Source: JALZHR01 sp036389695 (GTDB taxonomy: Bacteria > Acidobacteriota > Blastocatellia > Pyrinomonadales > Pyrinomonadaceae). From it: a stretch of 17,641 nt of DNA. Numbering within the stretch: the stretch's first letter is position 1; the number at the start of each line of letters is the position of its first letter. Where the stretch lies: NCBI GenBank assembly GCA_036389695.1, contig DASVWG010000346.1, forward strand, positions 1 through 17,641, read 5' to 3'. The position numbers were made by a program, and so were the translations under genes. The notes beneath the pieces are model-generated. The model was not told the DNA's origin. It saw only the letters and a program-made list of their open reading frames with translations, and searched no databases. Shown piece after piece: positions 1 to 6,720 of this stretch.

Positions 1-500
1 CAATCAGCGACCGCAACACGGCAGACAGCAGCTGCCAGTGCCGATAGAAAACAAACGATGAACGCGAACGCGGAAGGATGAATTGCGGGTTTTAAGTGAC
101 GAATTCATCGCTCATAATTCCGCGTTCATCAATTTTATCCAGCAAAAAAGCCTGCGGCTCGTCGATAAGTATTTAGGGGCGGGCGCTTTAGCATTACCGC
201 CTCTGCATTTCTTTCGCCTTTGCCTCTTTCCGATTTACGCTGCGCGCCGCAAGCGTGAAAATAATGATGCATACCGCGCGAATATAAAAAATATTTCGCG
301 AAATCGCCAAAACTTTAAAAAACCAGTAAAAAAAATTGCCAACGACGGATTAATGGAGTATTGTTCAGTCAAAAGAATTTTAACCCAACCGGCAGAAGCG
401 CAGTAACACCAGGAAGACTGCAATCTAAAAAAGTTGTTTGAGTTGACCGCCACAGGTAGTTCCGGTTCTGCCCGAACGGTCGTTTTAAAGAGGAGGCTAA
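1..500. other. Non-coding leader region with nested inverted repeat
   Basis: No convincing gene is seen here. All three forward frames entering from the left edge hit a stop by position 81, so any upstream gene ends outside the window or within the first 80 bases. Positions 57-130 form a nested inverted repeat: GATGAACGCG (57-66) pairs with CGCGTTCATC (121-130), and inside it GATGAATT (77-84) pairs with AATTCATC (102-109). This may be a terminator-like or repeat-derived hairpin. The rest, up to the ribosome binding site of the gene at 501, is AT-rich and holds only a weak promoter candidate. Confidence 0.5.
336..364 (+). promoter_or_regulatory. Possible sigma-70 promoter of the P-domain protein gene
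   Basis: TTGCCA (336-341) and TATTGT (359-364) are separated by 17 bases, about 135 bases upstream of the start codon. The boxes are imperfect and the call rests on spacing and position only. Confidence 0.25.
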
Positions 501-1478
501 ATGAATTACTTATCGTATTTGAAAGGGCATCGACCTGTGAGATGGTTTCTTCATTCGTTGATAATCTTCTCACTTCTTGTGACGGTTTGTTTGTTCCCGC
601 ATTCAAACCAAATTGTCAAAGCCGCGCCGGATGAGCCGCAAAATGTAACGGTGTTTTCCAATCCGGCAGCAATCAGTCCGGTTGACCGCGCGAACAATAA
701 CGCCGGTTCGAATCCCGGACTTCCGACGACGAATTACCCTTCGGTCATCACTGTTTCCGGCTTGACCGGCGTCGTGACGAAAGTGACGGTGACATTCGCC
801 ATCACCAGCACTTTTCCCGACGATTTCGATATTCTGCTGGTCGGACCGACCGGCGCGATGTCGCTGGTCATGTCCGACGCAGGCGGTTCGGCAGACCACA
901 CGAATATAACTTACACTTTTGACCAGACGGCGGCGGCGCTGATGCCGAACGACCCGTCGACTGTTACTCCGAGCGGAACTTTCCGACCGTCGAATTACCC
1001 GGGCGCGGTGACGGCGACCGAGCCGGGCGGTCAGGATAATTTCCCGACGGCGGGCGGATTGATGAGTTACCCGGCTGATTTTAATATCTTTAACGGCACG
1101 AATCCGAACGGAGACTGGAAGCTTTACGTCGTTGACGACCAGGTGCTCGATACGGCTAACACTCTGCCGAGCGGCTGGAGCATCGACATTCAATCGGCAA
1201 TTCCCGCCGCCACCGCTTCAATCGCCGGAAGAATCACTTCGCAGTCGGCGGGCACGGGCTTGTCGGGCGTGAGAGTGGTCTTATCGGGCGGCGGTTTGAC
1301 GACGCCGCGCATCGCCTACACCAGCCCGTTCGGCTATTATCGTTTCGACGGCGTGCCGCAGAACCAGACTTACACGGTGACGGTCGCTTCGAAGCTGTAT
1401 CAATTTTCGACGTCGAGCCAGCAGGTCAATCTGGCTGCGTCGGATGTCACAAACGTCGATTTTGTCGGGACGCCCTGA
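501..1478 (+). CDS. Secreted protein with P-domain-like module and carboxypeptidase-regulatory-like module
   Basis: A 325-residue exported protein. The N-terminus has a basic stretch and a hydrophobic core (about residues 14-35), with likely signal peptidase cleavage near VKA-APDEP around residue 41. Residues about 60-230 resemble the proprotein convertase P-domain (Homo B): a beta-rich sequence with the typical DDFDILLVGPTG strand, and NPNGDWKLYVVDD followed by SGWSIDI near the end. These modules usually accompany secreted peptidases or are surface or binding modules; no protease catalytic domain is present here. Residues about 235-322 resemble a carboxypeptidase-regulatory-like or Cna-B-like beta sandwich (IAGRIT, GLSGVRVVLSGG, FGYYRFDGVP). 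The start at 501 is fixed by a strong AGGAGG at 491-496, although the 4-base spacing is short. It converges on the delta-60 gene across a shared terminator. The substrate or partner is unknown. Domain calls are by motif recognition only. Confidence 0.8.
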   Translation: MNYLSYLKGHRPVRWFLHSLIIFSLLVTVCLFPHSNQIVKAAPDEPQNVTVFSNPAAISPVDRANNNAGSNPGLPTTNYPSVITVSGLTGVVTKVTVTFAITSTFPDDFDILLVGPTGAMSLVMSDAGGSADHTNITYTFDQTAAALMPNDPSTVTPSGTFRPSNYPGAVTATEPGGQDNFPTAGGLMSYPADFNIFNGTNPNGDWKLYVVDDQVLDTANTLPSGWSIDIQSAIPAATASIAGRITSQSAGTGLSGVRVVLSGGGLTTPRIAYTSPFGYYRFDGVPQNQTYTVTVASKLYQFSTSSQQVNLAASDVTNVDFVGTP

Positions 1479-1506
1479 CGAATCGAAGGCGAATCTCTCT
1501 AAATTT

Positions 1507-1542
1507 AAAAGGCTTCGTTCAATATTGAACGAAGCCTTTTTT
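1507..1542. terminator. Bidirectional terminator, copy 1 of a recurring hairpin
   Basis: A 34-base perfect palindrome (1507-1540) with GGCTTCGTTCAA as the GC-rich half-arm, AATATT at the centre and A-run/T-run flanks on both sides. It can therefore terminate transcripts from both convergent neighbours. The same arm recurs at 4028-4059 and 6647-6694. Confidence 0.85.
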
Positions 1543-1564
1543 CTTTCGCAAGTTTCAGGCGGAT

Positions 1565-2908
1565 TTAATCATTCGTGATGCCCATATAGCGGGCGAAGGC
1601 GAAAATGTTTCCGTTAATTTCCGGGTTTGGATTTCGCGTAAATCCGAATACCAGAATTTTTCCGTCGGGCTGAATAATCACGTCCGAAGCGCCGGAATTC
1701 TGCTCGTTGGTAAACGCCGTCTGCGTCTGCACTTCGGGCAATCCGTTCGACGCGTGTCGCGCAAGCAGAAAATTCCACGGCGCTCCGGCAGATAAGCTGG
1801 CGCGTCCGACGACAATAATCTTTCCATTGCTTAGAAGAGCCAGGCGCGCGCCGCTGTCTTCGCCGTTAATGGTGAAATCCGTGATGACGTTTCCCGCATT
1901 GCCGAAAGAGCCGTCGGTTTTTCCCCTCGACGTAAAGCGCGCCATCAAGACATCGGAATCGGGATTTTTAATCGAGCCGAGAATCAGATACCTGCCGTCG
2001 GGCTGAACCGCCAAATCGGCGGCGGACATCTTCAATCCGCCGAGCCGCAAACGCGCCGCGCCCAAGCCGCCGAACGAATGGTCGGCGTTGCCGTCGGAAT
2101 CCACGCGAAGCAGGAAAAGCTCGTCGTGCTCCTGAATATTGGTCGAATCTCCCAGACTGCCGCCGATTAAGGTTTTGCCGTTCGGCAGCGCGCGGACAAA
2201 GCTCACAGACGGCTTGCTCAGGTTGTTGAGCCGGATGATTTCCTTGACGCCGCCGCTGCCGAAGCCCGGGTCGCGGCTGCCGTCGGGCAGCAGCCGAATC
2301 AGGTAAAAACGGTTGCTCGTTTCTCCGGTAAAGACTAAAACAATTATTTTTCCGTCGGCTTGAACGGCGAATCTTCCCGGATACGTCCTTGAGGTGTTGA
2401 TGCGGACGTTGGGCGCAAAACTTGTATCCGTCGAGCCGTCCGTGTTGACGCGGTAAAAATTTAATATCGGCACGCCGATGATAGAGTTATACAGTGAAAG
2501 ATACAGCAGCCTGCCGTCGGGCAGCATCTGCGCGTCGTTCAGTCCGATGTTCGAACCCGAATCCCAATTCAGAACCTTGCCGCCGCTGAAACCTTCATCG
2601 AGCGCCCCCGTCTGAGTCAAACCCACCATCGCCACGCCCGACCACGTTGCGCCTTTGCTGCCGGTCGCCCTGTGAAAACCGATGCCGACGATTCTGCCGG
2701 AAGGCTGTATGAAAACCCTGTAGCCGGAAGAGCTGTAATCGTTGGTCGGCGGGAAAGGAAATTCAACCCTGACTTTTCCGCTCGCGCCGAAAGTTCCGTC
2801 GAAAATACCGGCATAAACGGGCGCGGCGGCGAGCCAGCAAAAAACGACGAAAAACTGAAAAGCGGAAATAATCGCGGGCTTGAAACGATTGGCGGCGCAC
2901 GGCTTCAT
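1565..2908 (-). CDS. Secreted delta-60 repeat protein, probable beta-propeller
   Basis: A 447-residue exported protein built from about seven copies of the delta-60 repeat. Each copy has an opening of the D-x-S/T-F-G type (DGTFGASG, TDTSFAP, RDPGFGSGG, ADHSFGG, TDGSFGNAG) and, about 30 residues on, a strand pair of the form QPDGKILVFG (also QADGKIIVLV, LPNGKTLIGG, QPDGRYLILG, LSNGKIIVVG). Such repeats are expected to fold into a beta-propeller. Proteins of this family are secreted and mostly of unknown function. An upstream in-frame ATG at 2980 exists, but the start at 2908 is preferred: it gives a clean signal peptide (MKPCAANRFKP, hydrophobic core, AAAPVYAG) and has GAGGAG six bases upstream. 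No C-terminal sorting domain or membrane anchor is visible. It converges on the P-domain gene, another exported protein. The role is unknown. Confidence 0.85.
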   Translation of the reverse strand: MKPCAANRFKPAIISAFQFFVVFCWLAAAPVYAGIFDGTFGASGKVRVEFPFPPTNDYSSSGYRVFIQPSGRIVGIGFHRATGSKGATWSGVAMVGLTQTGALDEGFSGGKVLNWDSGSNIGLNDAQMLPDGRLLYLSLYNSIIGVPILNFYRVNTDGSTDTSFAPNVRINTSRTYPGRFAVQADGKIIVLVFTGETSNRFYLIRLLPDGSRDPGFGSGGVKEIIRLNNLSKPSVSFVRALPNGKTLIGGSLGDSTNIQEHDELFLLRVDSDGNADHSFGGLGAARLRLGGLKMSAADLAVQPDGRYLILGSIKNPDSDVLMARFTSRGKTDGSFGNAGNVITDFTINGEDSGARLALLSNGKIIVVGRASLSAGAPWNFLLARHASNGLPEVQTQTAFTNEQNSGASDVIIQPDGKILVFGFTRNPNPEINGNIFAFARYMGITND

Positions 2909-2914
2909 AAGAAA

Positions 2915-2920
2915 CTCCTC
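2915..2920 (-). promoter_or_regulatory. Ribosome binding site that sets the delta-60 gene start
   Basis: GAGGAG on the minus strand, six bases before the ATG at 2908. This favours that start over the ATG 72 bases further upstream, whose extra 24 residues would spoil the signal peptide. Confidence 0.7.
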
Positions 2921-2997
2921 GGCGGCAGATTGTAAGAGAAGGGGCGCTAAAAGTTTATGGCAAATCGGCGCAATTTGCAATATTTTCAGCCGCCGGG

Positions 2998-3214
2998 TAG
3001 TGTCCTAATAGATTATTGCCGGAAAAAACAGCCGCGTCCTTCAGGACGTGGTCGGAAAAAACGAATCAATAAAAGGGCGTTTCAACGTCCTTCCCGGACA
3101 ATGAATTGGCTCAAGCCAAAAAAAAAGGACGTTGAAACGCCCTTTCGATATTTATCCATCATTTGACCACGCCGTAAACGACGTGGCTATCAGCAACACT
3201 TTATTAGCACACTA
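2998..3214. mobile_element. MITE-like long palindromic element, possibly IS630/Tc1-mariner-like ends
   Basis: The 217-bp element reads as one imperfect inverted repeat with arms of about 90-95 bases. Outer ends are TAGTGTCCTAATA (2998-3010) and TATTAGCACACTA (3202-3214), matching as inverted repeats at 12 of 13 positions. CGTGGTC (3047-3053) pairs with GACCACG (3165-3171). A perfect 21-base arm at 3072-3092 (starting AAAGGGCGTTTC) pairs with 3125-3145. A small hairpin TTGGC-TCAA-GCCAA (3106-3119) lies at the apex. Each arm also carries its own short hairpin (3035-3048 on the left, around 3170-3185 on the right). The outermost TA on each side could be a TA target duplication, which would suggest IS630/Tc1-mariner mobilisation; that is inference. 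There is no transposase; a 69-codon open frame inside looks like chance. Confidence 0.6.
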
Positions 3215-3295
3215 CCAGCCGTCGCGTGATGATTTCAAACCGGAGCGAAAGCGAAATTCGCCGGAGACGCTTTTCCGTCGCCCGCGTAATTTCTG

Positions 3296-3324
3296 TTGAT
3301 AACCGGCGAAAACTCAAGTATTAT
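3296..3324 (+). promoter_or_regulatory. Probable sigma-70 promoter of the small membrane protein gene
   Basis: TTGATA (3296-3301), a 17-base spacer and TATTAT (3319-3324), about 100 bases upstream of the start at 3428. A second, perfect TATAAT lies at 3374-3379 but without a good -35 box, so either or both may be used. Confidence 0.4.
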
Positions 3325-3427
3325 CGATGGCGCTTGCGTTAATAAGTAGTTAGAGAGCTTACGCTTTTCGCCTTATAATAACCGGCGCGTCTGAGTTTCG
3401 ATAACTGAAAAATGAAAGTGAGAATTT

Positions 3428-4012
3428 ATGTCATCTAAAATGCCGCCCGAAGGTTTCCGGCGAATGAGCCTTATTAATCGTTGTCCGGAGTTTCTGCTGA
3501 CGCTCGGACTCGCCGGCTGGCTCGAAGCGATATTTACGATTGAATGGTCGTTTCCCTATTGCAGCAGTCAATCGGATGGTCCCGCATCCGCCGTCTACGG
3601 TATGCCGCTGCCGTATATCCGCTGGGCGGGCGTGTCTTCGATGGAATACGAGCTGATGCCTTCTATCCTGATTTTAAACATCCTGATGCTTTCCGTCATC
3701 CTGTTTCCTCTGGTTTCCTGGACGGTCAGGAAAATCGCTTCTCCCAATCGGGGCTGGCTTCGCATTCTGCTGAGCTTAGCCGGTTTAGTCCTTCTGGTCG
3801 GCGTCGGCATGTTGACGGCTTTTCTGGTGCGCGTCGGCGTCTATAAAATTCCGGTTTCGACCATCGCGAGCGATTACGAGACTTACAGTGAGTTCCGCCC
3901 GATTCGATTTACCACCAAACACCTTCGTTACCAATGCACGCCGTCAAACTTCTGGTTCAAGGACGGCTGGCAACCGAAACCTGAAAAAGCGGATAATGCC
4001 GCCGGGCGTTAA
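3428..4012 (+). CDS. Small multi-pass membrane protein of unknown function
   Basis: A 194-residue protein that I do not recognise. Hydrophobic segments at about residues 22-40, 79-99 and 110-133 suggest two or three membrane spans. A Cys- and aromatic-rich stretch (about 41-72, including WSFPYCSSQSDG) lies between the first two, and a polar, Pro-rich tail of about 55 residues follows the last. The tail holds another Cys (YQCTPSNFWF), so a disulfide between extracytoplasmic parts is possible. The ribosome binding site is weak (GTGAG before the ATG). In-frame ATGs at residues 5 and 13 are alternative starts. The gene is single, with its own promoter candidate, and converges on the next gene over the second copy of the shared terminator. 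Composition resembles the core genes, so nothing marks it as recently acquired. Confidence 0.7.
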   Translation: MSSKMPPEGFRRMSLINRCPEFLLTLGLAGWLEAIFTIEWSFPYCSSQSDGPASAVYGMPLPYIRWAGVSSMEYELMPSILILNILMLSVILFPLVSWTVRKIASPNRGWLRILLSLAGLVLLVGVGMLTAFLVRVGVYKIPVSTIASDYETYSEFRPIRFTTKHLRYQCTPSNFWFKDGWQPKPEKADNAAGR

Positions 4013-4027
4013 GTAATAATCAAACAA

Positions 4028-4059
4028 AAAGGCTTCGTTCCTGTTCAAACGAAGCCTTT
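4028..4059. terminator. Bidirectional terminator, copy 2 of a recurring hairpin
   Basis: AAAGGCTTCGTT (4028-4039) pairs with AACGAAGCCTTT (4048-4059) over an 8-base loop. The stem matches the copies at 1507 and 6647, but the loop differs. It lies between two convergent genes. The 33 bases that follow (CGTCATTCGTCATTTG onward) resemble those after copy 3 and run up to the stop codon of the minus-strand gene. Confidence 0.85.
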
Positions 4060-4095
4060 CGTCATTCGTCATTTGAAATTCGTAATTTTCAGGTT

Positions 4096-4764
4096 TTAAG
4101 TATTCGGCGGCGCGGTCGGTTTCGTTTGCGGCAGCGTCCGCTCGACGTGACGGGCAGCTTCCCAAGCCGCCAGATTTCCGGCGTCATTGCTATATTTCAA
4201 TTCCACAACTGGCGTCAATCGCCGCACGATGTTCATTCCGTCAGTAATCAACGGAGCAATCGCGGCGGTTTTACCTCTTTTCTCCTGCCCCGCAACGTTC
4301 GCCGGAACTAAAGACTGCTCAAACGCATCCGTCGCCGCCGTCAAATCAGCGATAAAAGTCGCGGACATTCCGTAACCGATAAACTCATCTTCAAACGCCG
4401 CCGCGTCAGCCGCGAAAGCCCGCCCCGCCGCAATCAAATTCTGGTCGCTGCGGTTAACAGGCATACGAAATTTTTCTTCCAGCCCGTTTATTTCAAAACC
4501 GAGCGCCGTCGCTAAATCTGAAATCTTACGCAGCATAACATGTAAACGGTCGCGAGCATCGCGCTTAATCTGCATCGCCTGCGAGTAAGTTCCGCGCGTC
4601 GAAATCTGTTCGCCCGCAATCTGCGCGATTTGGTCGATAATCGGCAACAAAGGCGCGAAAATCGTCGCCGCAATCGAACCGGCAGGAAAATCCGCCGCGT
4701 GCACCGCAAAAAAGTCGCGCACCTTCAAAAACATCTCATAACGCCGTCTTTGTCCAGCAGTCAT
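4096..4764 (-). CDS. Helical cytoplasmic protein of unknown function
   Basis: A 222-residue protein with no signal peptide or clear membrane span and no domain I recognise. The sequence is rich in Ala, Arg, Asp and Glu and should be mostly alpha-helical, with a moderately hydrophobic stretch at about 30-50 (AATIFAPLLPIIDQIAQIAG) that looks like a buried helix rather than a membrane span. Amphipathic helices follow (KRDARDRLHVMLRKISDLA, and FEDEFIGYGMSATFIADL). The C-terminal 20 residues are Thr/Pro-rich and probably disordered. The start is well supported by AAGGAGTT seven bases before the ATG. The gene is transcribed away from the 20-bp repeat array, whose nearest unit is about 80 bases upstream, so the array could lie in its promoter region. 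A short hairpin at 4808-4825 lies between them. Confidence 0.7.
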   Translation of the reverse strand: MTAGQRRRYEMFLKVRDFFAVHAADFPAGSIAATIFAPLLPIIDQIAQIAGEQISTRGTYSQAMQIKRDARDRLHVMLRKISDLATALGFEINGLEEKFRMPVNRSDQNLIAAGRAFAADAAAFEDEFIGYGMSATFIADLTAATDAFEQSLVPANVAGQEKRGKTAAIAPLITDGMNIVRRLTPVVELKYSNDAGNLAAWEAARHVERTLPQTKPTAPPNT

Positions 4765-4841
4765 ACATTTAACTCCTTATTTTAATAAATTTAACTGCCA
4801 ACGGCGGAAAGCTGTGGGCAGCTTTGTTAAACAACATTTCA

Positions 4842-5061
4842 CTCTGAATCTGTCACTTTCACTCTGAATCCGACACTTTCACTCTGAATCTCTGTCTTTC
4901 GCTCTGAATATCGAACTTTCACTCTGAATACGGAACTTTTGCGCTGAATATGAAATTTTCGCTCTGAATATTCAATTTTCACGTTAAATATCAAACTTTC
5001 GCTCTGAATACGAAACTTTCACGCTGAATACGAAACTTTCACGCTGAATATTCAACTTTCG
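4842..5061. repeat. Tandem array of eleven 20-bp degenerate repeats
   Basis: Eleven consecutive units of exactly 20 bases with no length change, consensus CTCTGAATAYNNAACTTTCR, followed by a partial unit (5062 onward, CTGAATTTCC) and preceded by a partial one (CATTTCA). The part TTTCR-CKCTGAATA is well kept from unit to unit, while the four or five bases after it vary. The array is not coding: the period is not a multiple of three and each frame meets stops. The spacing is about two DNA turns, so copies would lie on one face of the helix, which suits a protein-binding array. This is an inference. Confidence 0.9.
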
Positions 5062-5393
5062 CTGAATTTCCTTTGCAAACGCTAAATGTCGAACCGCTAA
5101 ACAGCCATTTCCGTGCCAAAATACTGCACGCCGCACCGAAAATCCGCGAAGTGTTGAAATAGTTAGAAAAATTCAATTGTTTATTGGTTATTGCGAGAAA
5201 TGCGAAAGGTGAAAAATAATATCAATTTTGATAGGTGAACAATCATTTTTGATAGTTTTCGCAAACAGAAACAAGATTATTAAGAATTGTGATGAAACCT
5301 AAGAATAATTTATCAAGCGGCGTTTTGTGATTTTACCGATTATTCAATCTTGGCTTAAAGACGGAGAGTTTTTGATTATTCTGAAAATTTTTA
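5062..5393. other. AT-rich intergenic stretch
   Basis: No gene is seen. Composition is clearly more AT-rich than the flanking core genes, continuing into the gene at 5492. It contains short repeats such as TCAATTTTGATAGG and TCATTTTTGATAG (around 5223-5256) and no convincing open frame. Confidence 0.5.
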
Positions 5394-5422
5394 TTGACAA
5401 AAATTTGATTTAGCTAGAGAAT
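5394..5422 (+). promoter_or_regulatory. Possible promoter of the coiled-coil protein gene
   Basis: A perfect TTGACA (5394-5399) is followed, after 17 bases, by GAGAAT (5417-5422), a poor -10 box; TAGAGA at 5415 is an alternative with a 15-base spacer. It lies 70 bases before the start codon. Confidence 0.3.
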
Positions 5423-5491
5423 CAGCCAATTACGGACAGCGGGTATTGCGAGTACTCTTTCCAACTTTGTATAAATGTGAGGAATAATCGT

Positions 5492-6580
5492 ATGCCAAGA
5501 AGTATTTTTAGATTATCTGATGAACAACTCAATAAATTGACAGGTTCAGTTAATAAAAGCACTCCAAGTAAATTTAACTTGGATATGCTTTTTAAGTTAA
5601 TTCAATTACTGGCTATTCTAGCCGCTGGAATATGGACGATTTATACTTACGTTACATATCAAAAAGGACAACAGCAACTCTCTTTACAACAGCAACAAAT
5701 AAGTAAGGAGCAAGACGAACTGACCTTAGAGCAAAACAAACTGCTTGCCGATACTCGTCGTGATAGTGAGGAAGTTTCATTAAAACAACAAGAATTTGAT
5801 TTAGCCCAAAAAAATCTGTTAGCCGATACTCAAAAAAATGCTGCTGAAACATCGCTTAATCAGCAAAAATTTACCCTTGCGCAAAATACGTTATTAGCCG
5901 GAACTCAGAGAGATTTAGCTAGAACTTCTCTAGAGCAACAAAAATTTACGCTGCGACAACAACAATTAATTTCTGATTCTGAAGCCAGTAAATCTAAATC
6001 TGAAGCGGCGATAAAAGAAGCACAGGCACAAGCTGTTGCTCAAGAGTCCATCAAGATTGATGTAAAAGGAACTTTAGAAAAAATCAAAATTAATGAGTCC
6101 GAACTGAGCGAGTATAAATTGAAGCTTTCTCTGACAGCCCAAAATCTTTCTGATAATGAGATAGAAATCTCACAGGCTTGGGTTAGTATGTTTTTAGGTG
6201 ATTTTAAGAAGGCTGACAATGTTCAATCTGTAGTTAAAATTAATAATCCCAACACAGACGGAGCGATTGAATGGCAGCAAATTGGCGATACTGTAGTTTA
6301 TTTGTCAAAACGTGCAGTCTACGAATCTTCTGGCAGAGGAAAAAATTTATTTCCCTGCCTCCAAGCTTCATTTTTAAGTGAACATCTAGTTGGCGGATTT
6401 GCCGTTGGAACACTTAAGCGCTTGATGGCAATGTCGTCAAATATGGAATTCCGAATAATATCTCACAAAAGCAAATGGGTCGGATATACGGTAGTTATAT
6501 CTCATGGTAAATGTCTTAATGAAACTACTATTATGCAGTATTCCGTTAATAATTATCTCCCTTTATCTGAGATTCAATAG
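5492..6580 (+). CDS. Membrane-anchored coiled-coil protein with 25-residue repeats and unknown C-terminal domain
   Basis: A 362-residue protein that I do not recognise. Residues about 33-55 form one membrane span (LIQLLAILAAGIWTIYTYV), so the short N-terminus and the long C-terminal part lie on opposite sides. Residues about 60-190 form a Gln-rich coiled coil with three near-identical 25-residue repeats at 78-102, 103-127 and 128-152 (patterns LLADTRRD, LLADTQKN and LLAGTQRD, each ending SLxQQxF), plus partial copies before and after. The last 170 residues look like a beta-rich globular domain (KLKLSLTAQNLSDNEIEISQAWVSMFLGD). The start at 5492 is chosen because GAGGA lies about nine bases upstream; an in-frame GTG at 5477 would add five residues. 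The gene is much more AT-rich than its neighbours, suggesting transfer. It stands alone between the 20-bp repeat array and a terminator. Confidence 0.75.
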   Translation: MPRSIFRLSDEQLNKLTGSVNKSTPSKFNLDMLFKLIQLLAILAAGIWTIYTYVTYQKGQQQLSLQQQQISKEQDELTLEQNKLLADTRRDSEEVSLKQQEFDLAQKNLLADTQKNAAETSLNQQKFTLAQNTLLAGTQRDLARTSLEQQKFTLRQQQLISDSEASKSKSEAAIKEAQAQAVAQESIKIDVKGTLEKIKINESELSEYKLKLSLTAQNLSDNEIEISQAWVSMFLGDFKKADNVQSVVKINNPNTDGAIEWQQIGDTVVYLSKRAVYESSGRGKNLFPCLQASFLSEHLVGGFAVGTLKRLMAMSSNMEFRIISHKSKWVGYTVVISHGKCLNETTIMQYSVNNYLPLSEIQ

Positions 6581-6646
6581 TCAGTCGATTCTTTACCGCA
6601 ATAAGATTGCAAACAGTTTATAGAAGCTACAAATAATATGCTTTGC

Positions 6647-6694
6647 AATTACGAAAAAGGCTTCGTTCAATATTGAACGAAGCCTTTCGTAATT
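6647..6694. terminator. Bidirectional terminator, copy 3 of a recurring hairpin
   Basis: AATTACGAAA followed by the arm GGCTTCGTTCAA pairs with its complement through to TTTCGTAATT, with only two extra A residues bulged on the left. The core is the same as in the copy at 1507. It separates the coiled-coil gene from the end of groL and is followed by a CGTAATTCGTAATTTG tail that abuts the groL stop codon. Confidence 0.85.
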
Positions 6695-6720
6695 CGTAAT
6701 TTGAAATTTGTAATTTCAGA

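Noticed and set aside
83..606. Two open frames (107 codons plus, 123 codons minus) upstream of the P-domain gene
   Set aside because: No ribosome binding site, no recognisable domain, biased low-complexity translation, and the minus frame runs into the real gene at 501.
603..1193. 196-codon minus-strand open frame
   Set aside because: Antisense shadow of the P-domain protein, very rich in Arg and Val, a common result of codon bias in the real gene.
2957..3166. 69-codon open frame in the palindromic element
   Set aside because: It is spelled by the inverted repeat itself, is Lys/Arg-rich without a domain, and has no ribosome binding site.
4842..5061. CRISPR array
   Set aside because: The conserved core and variable part together are only 20 bases, spacers would be 4-6 bases, the repeats are degenerate and there are no cas genes.
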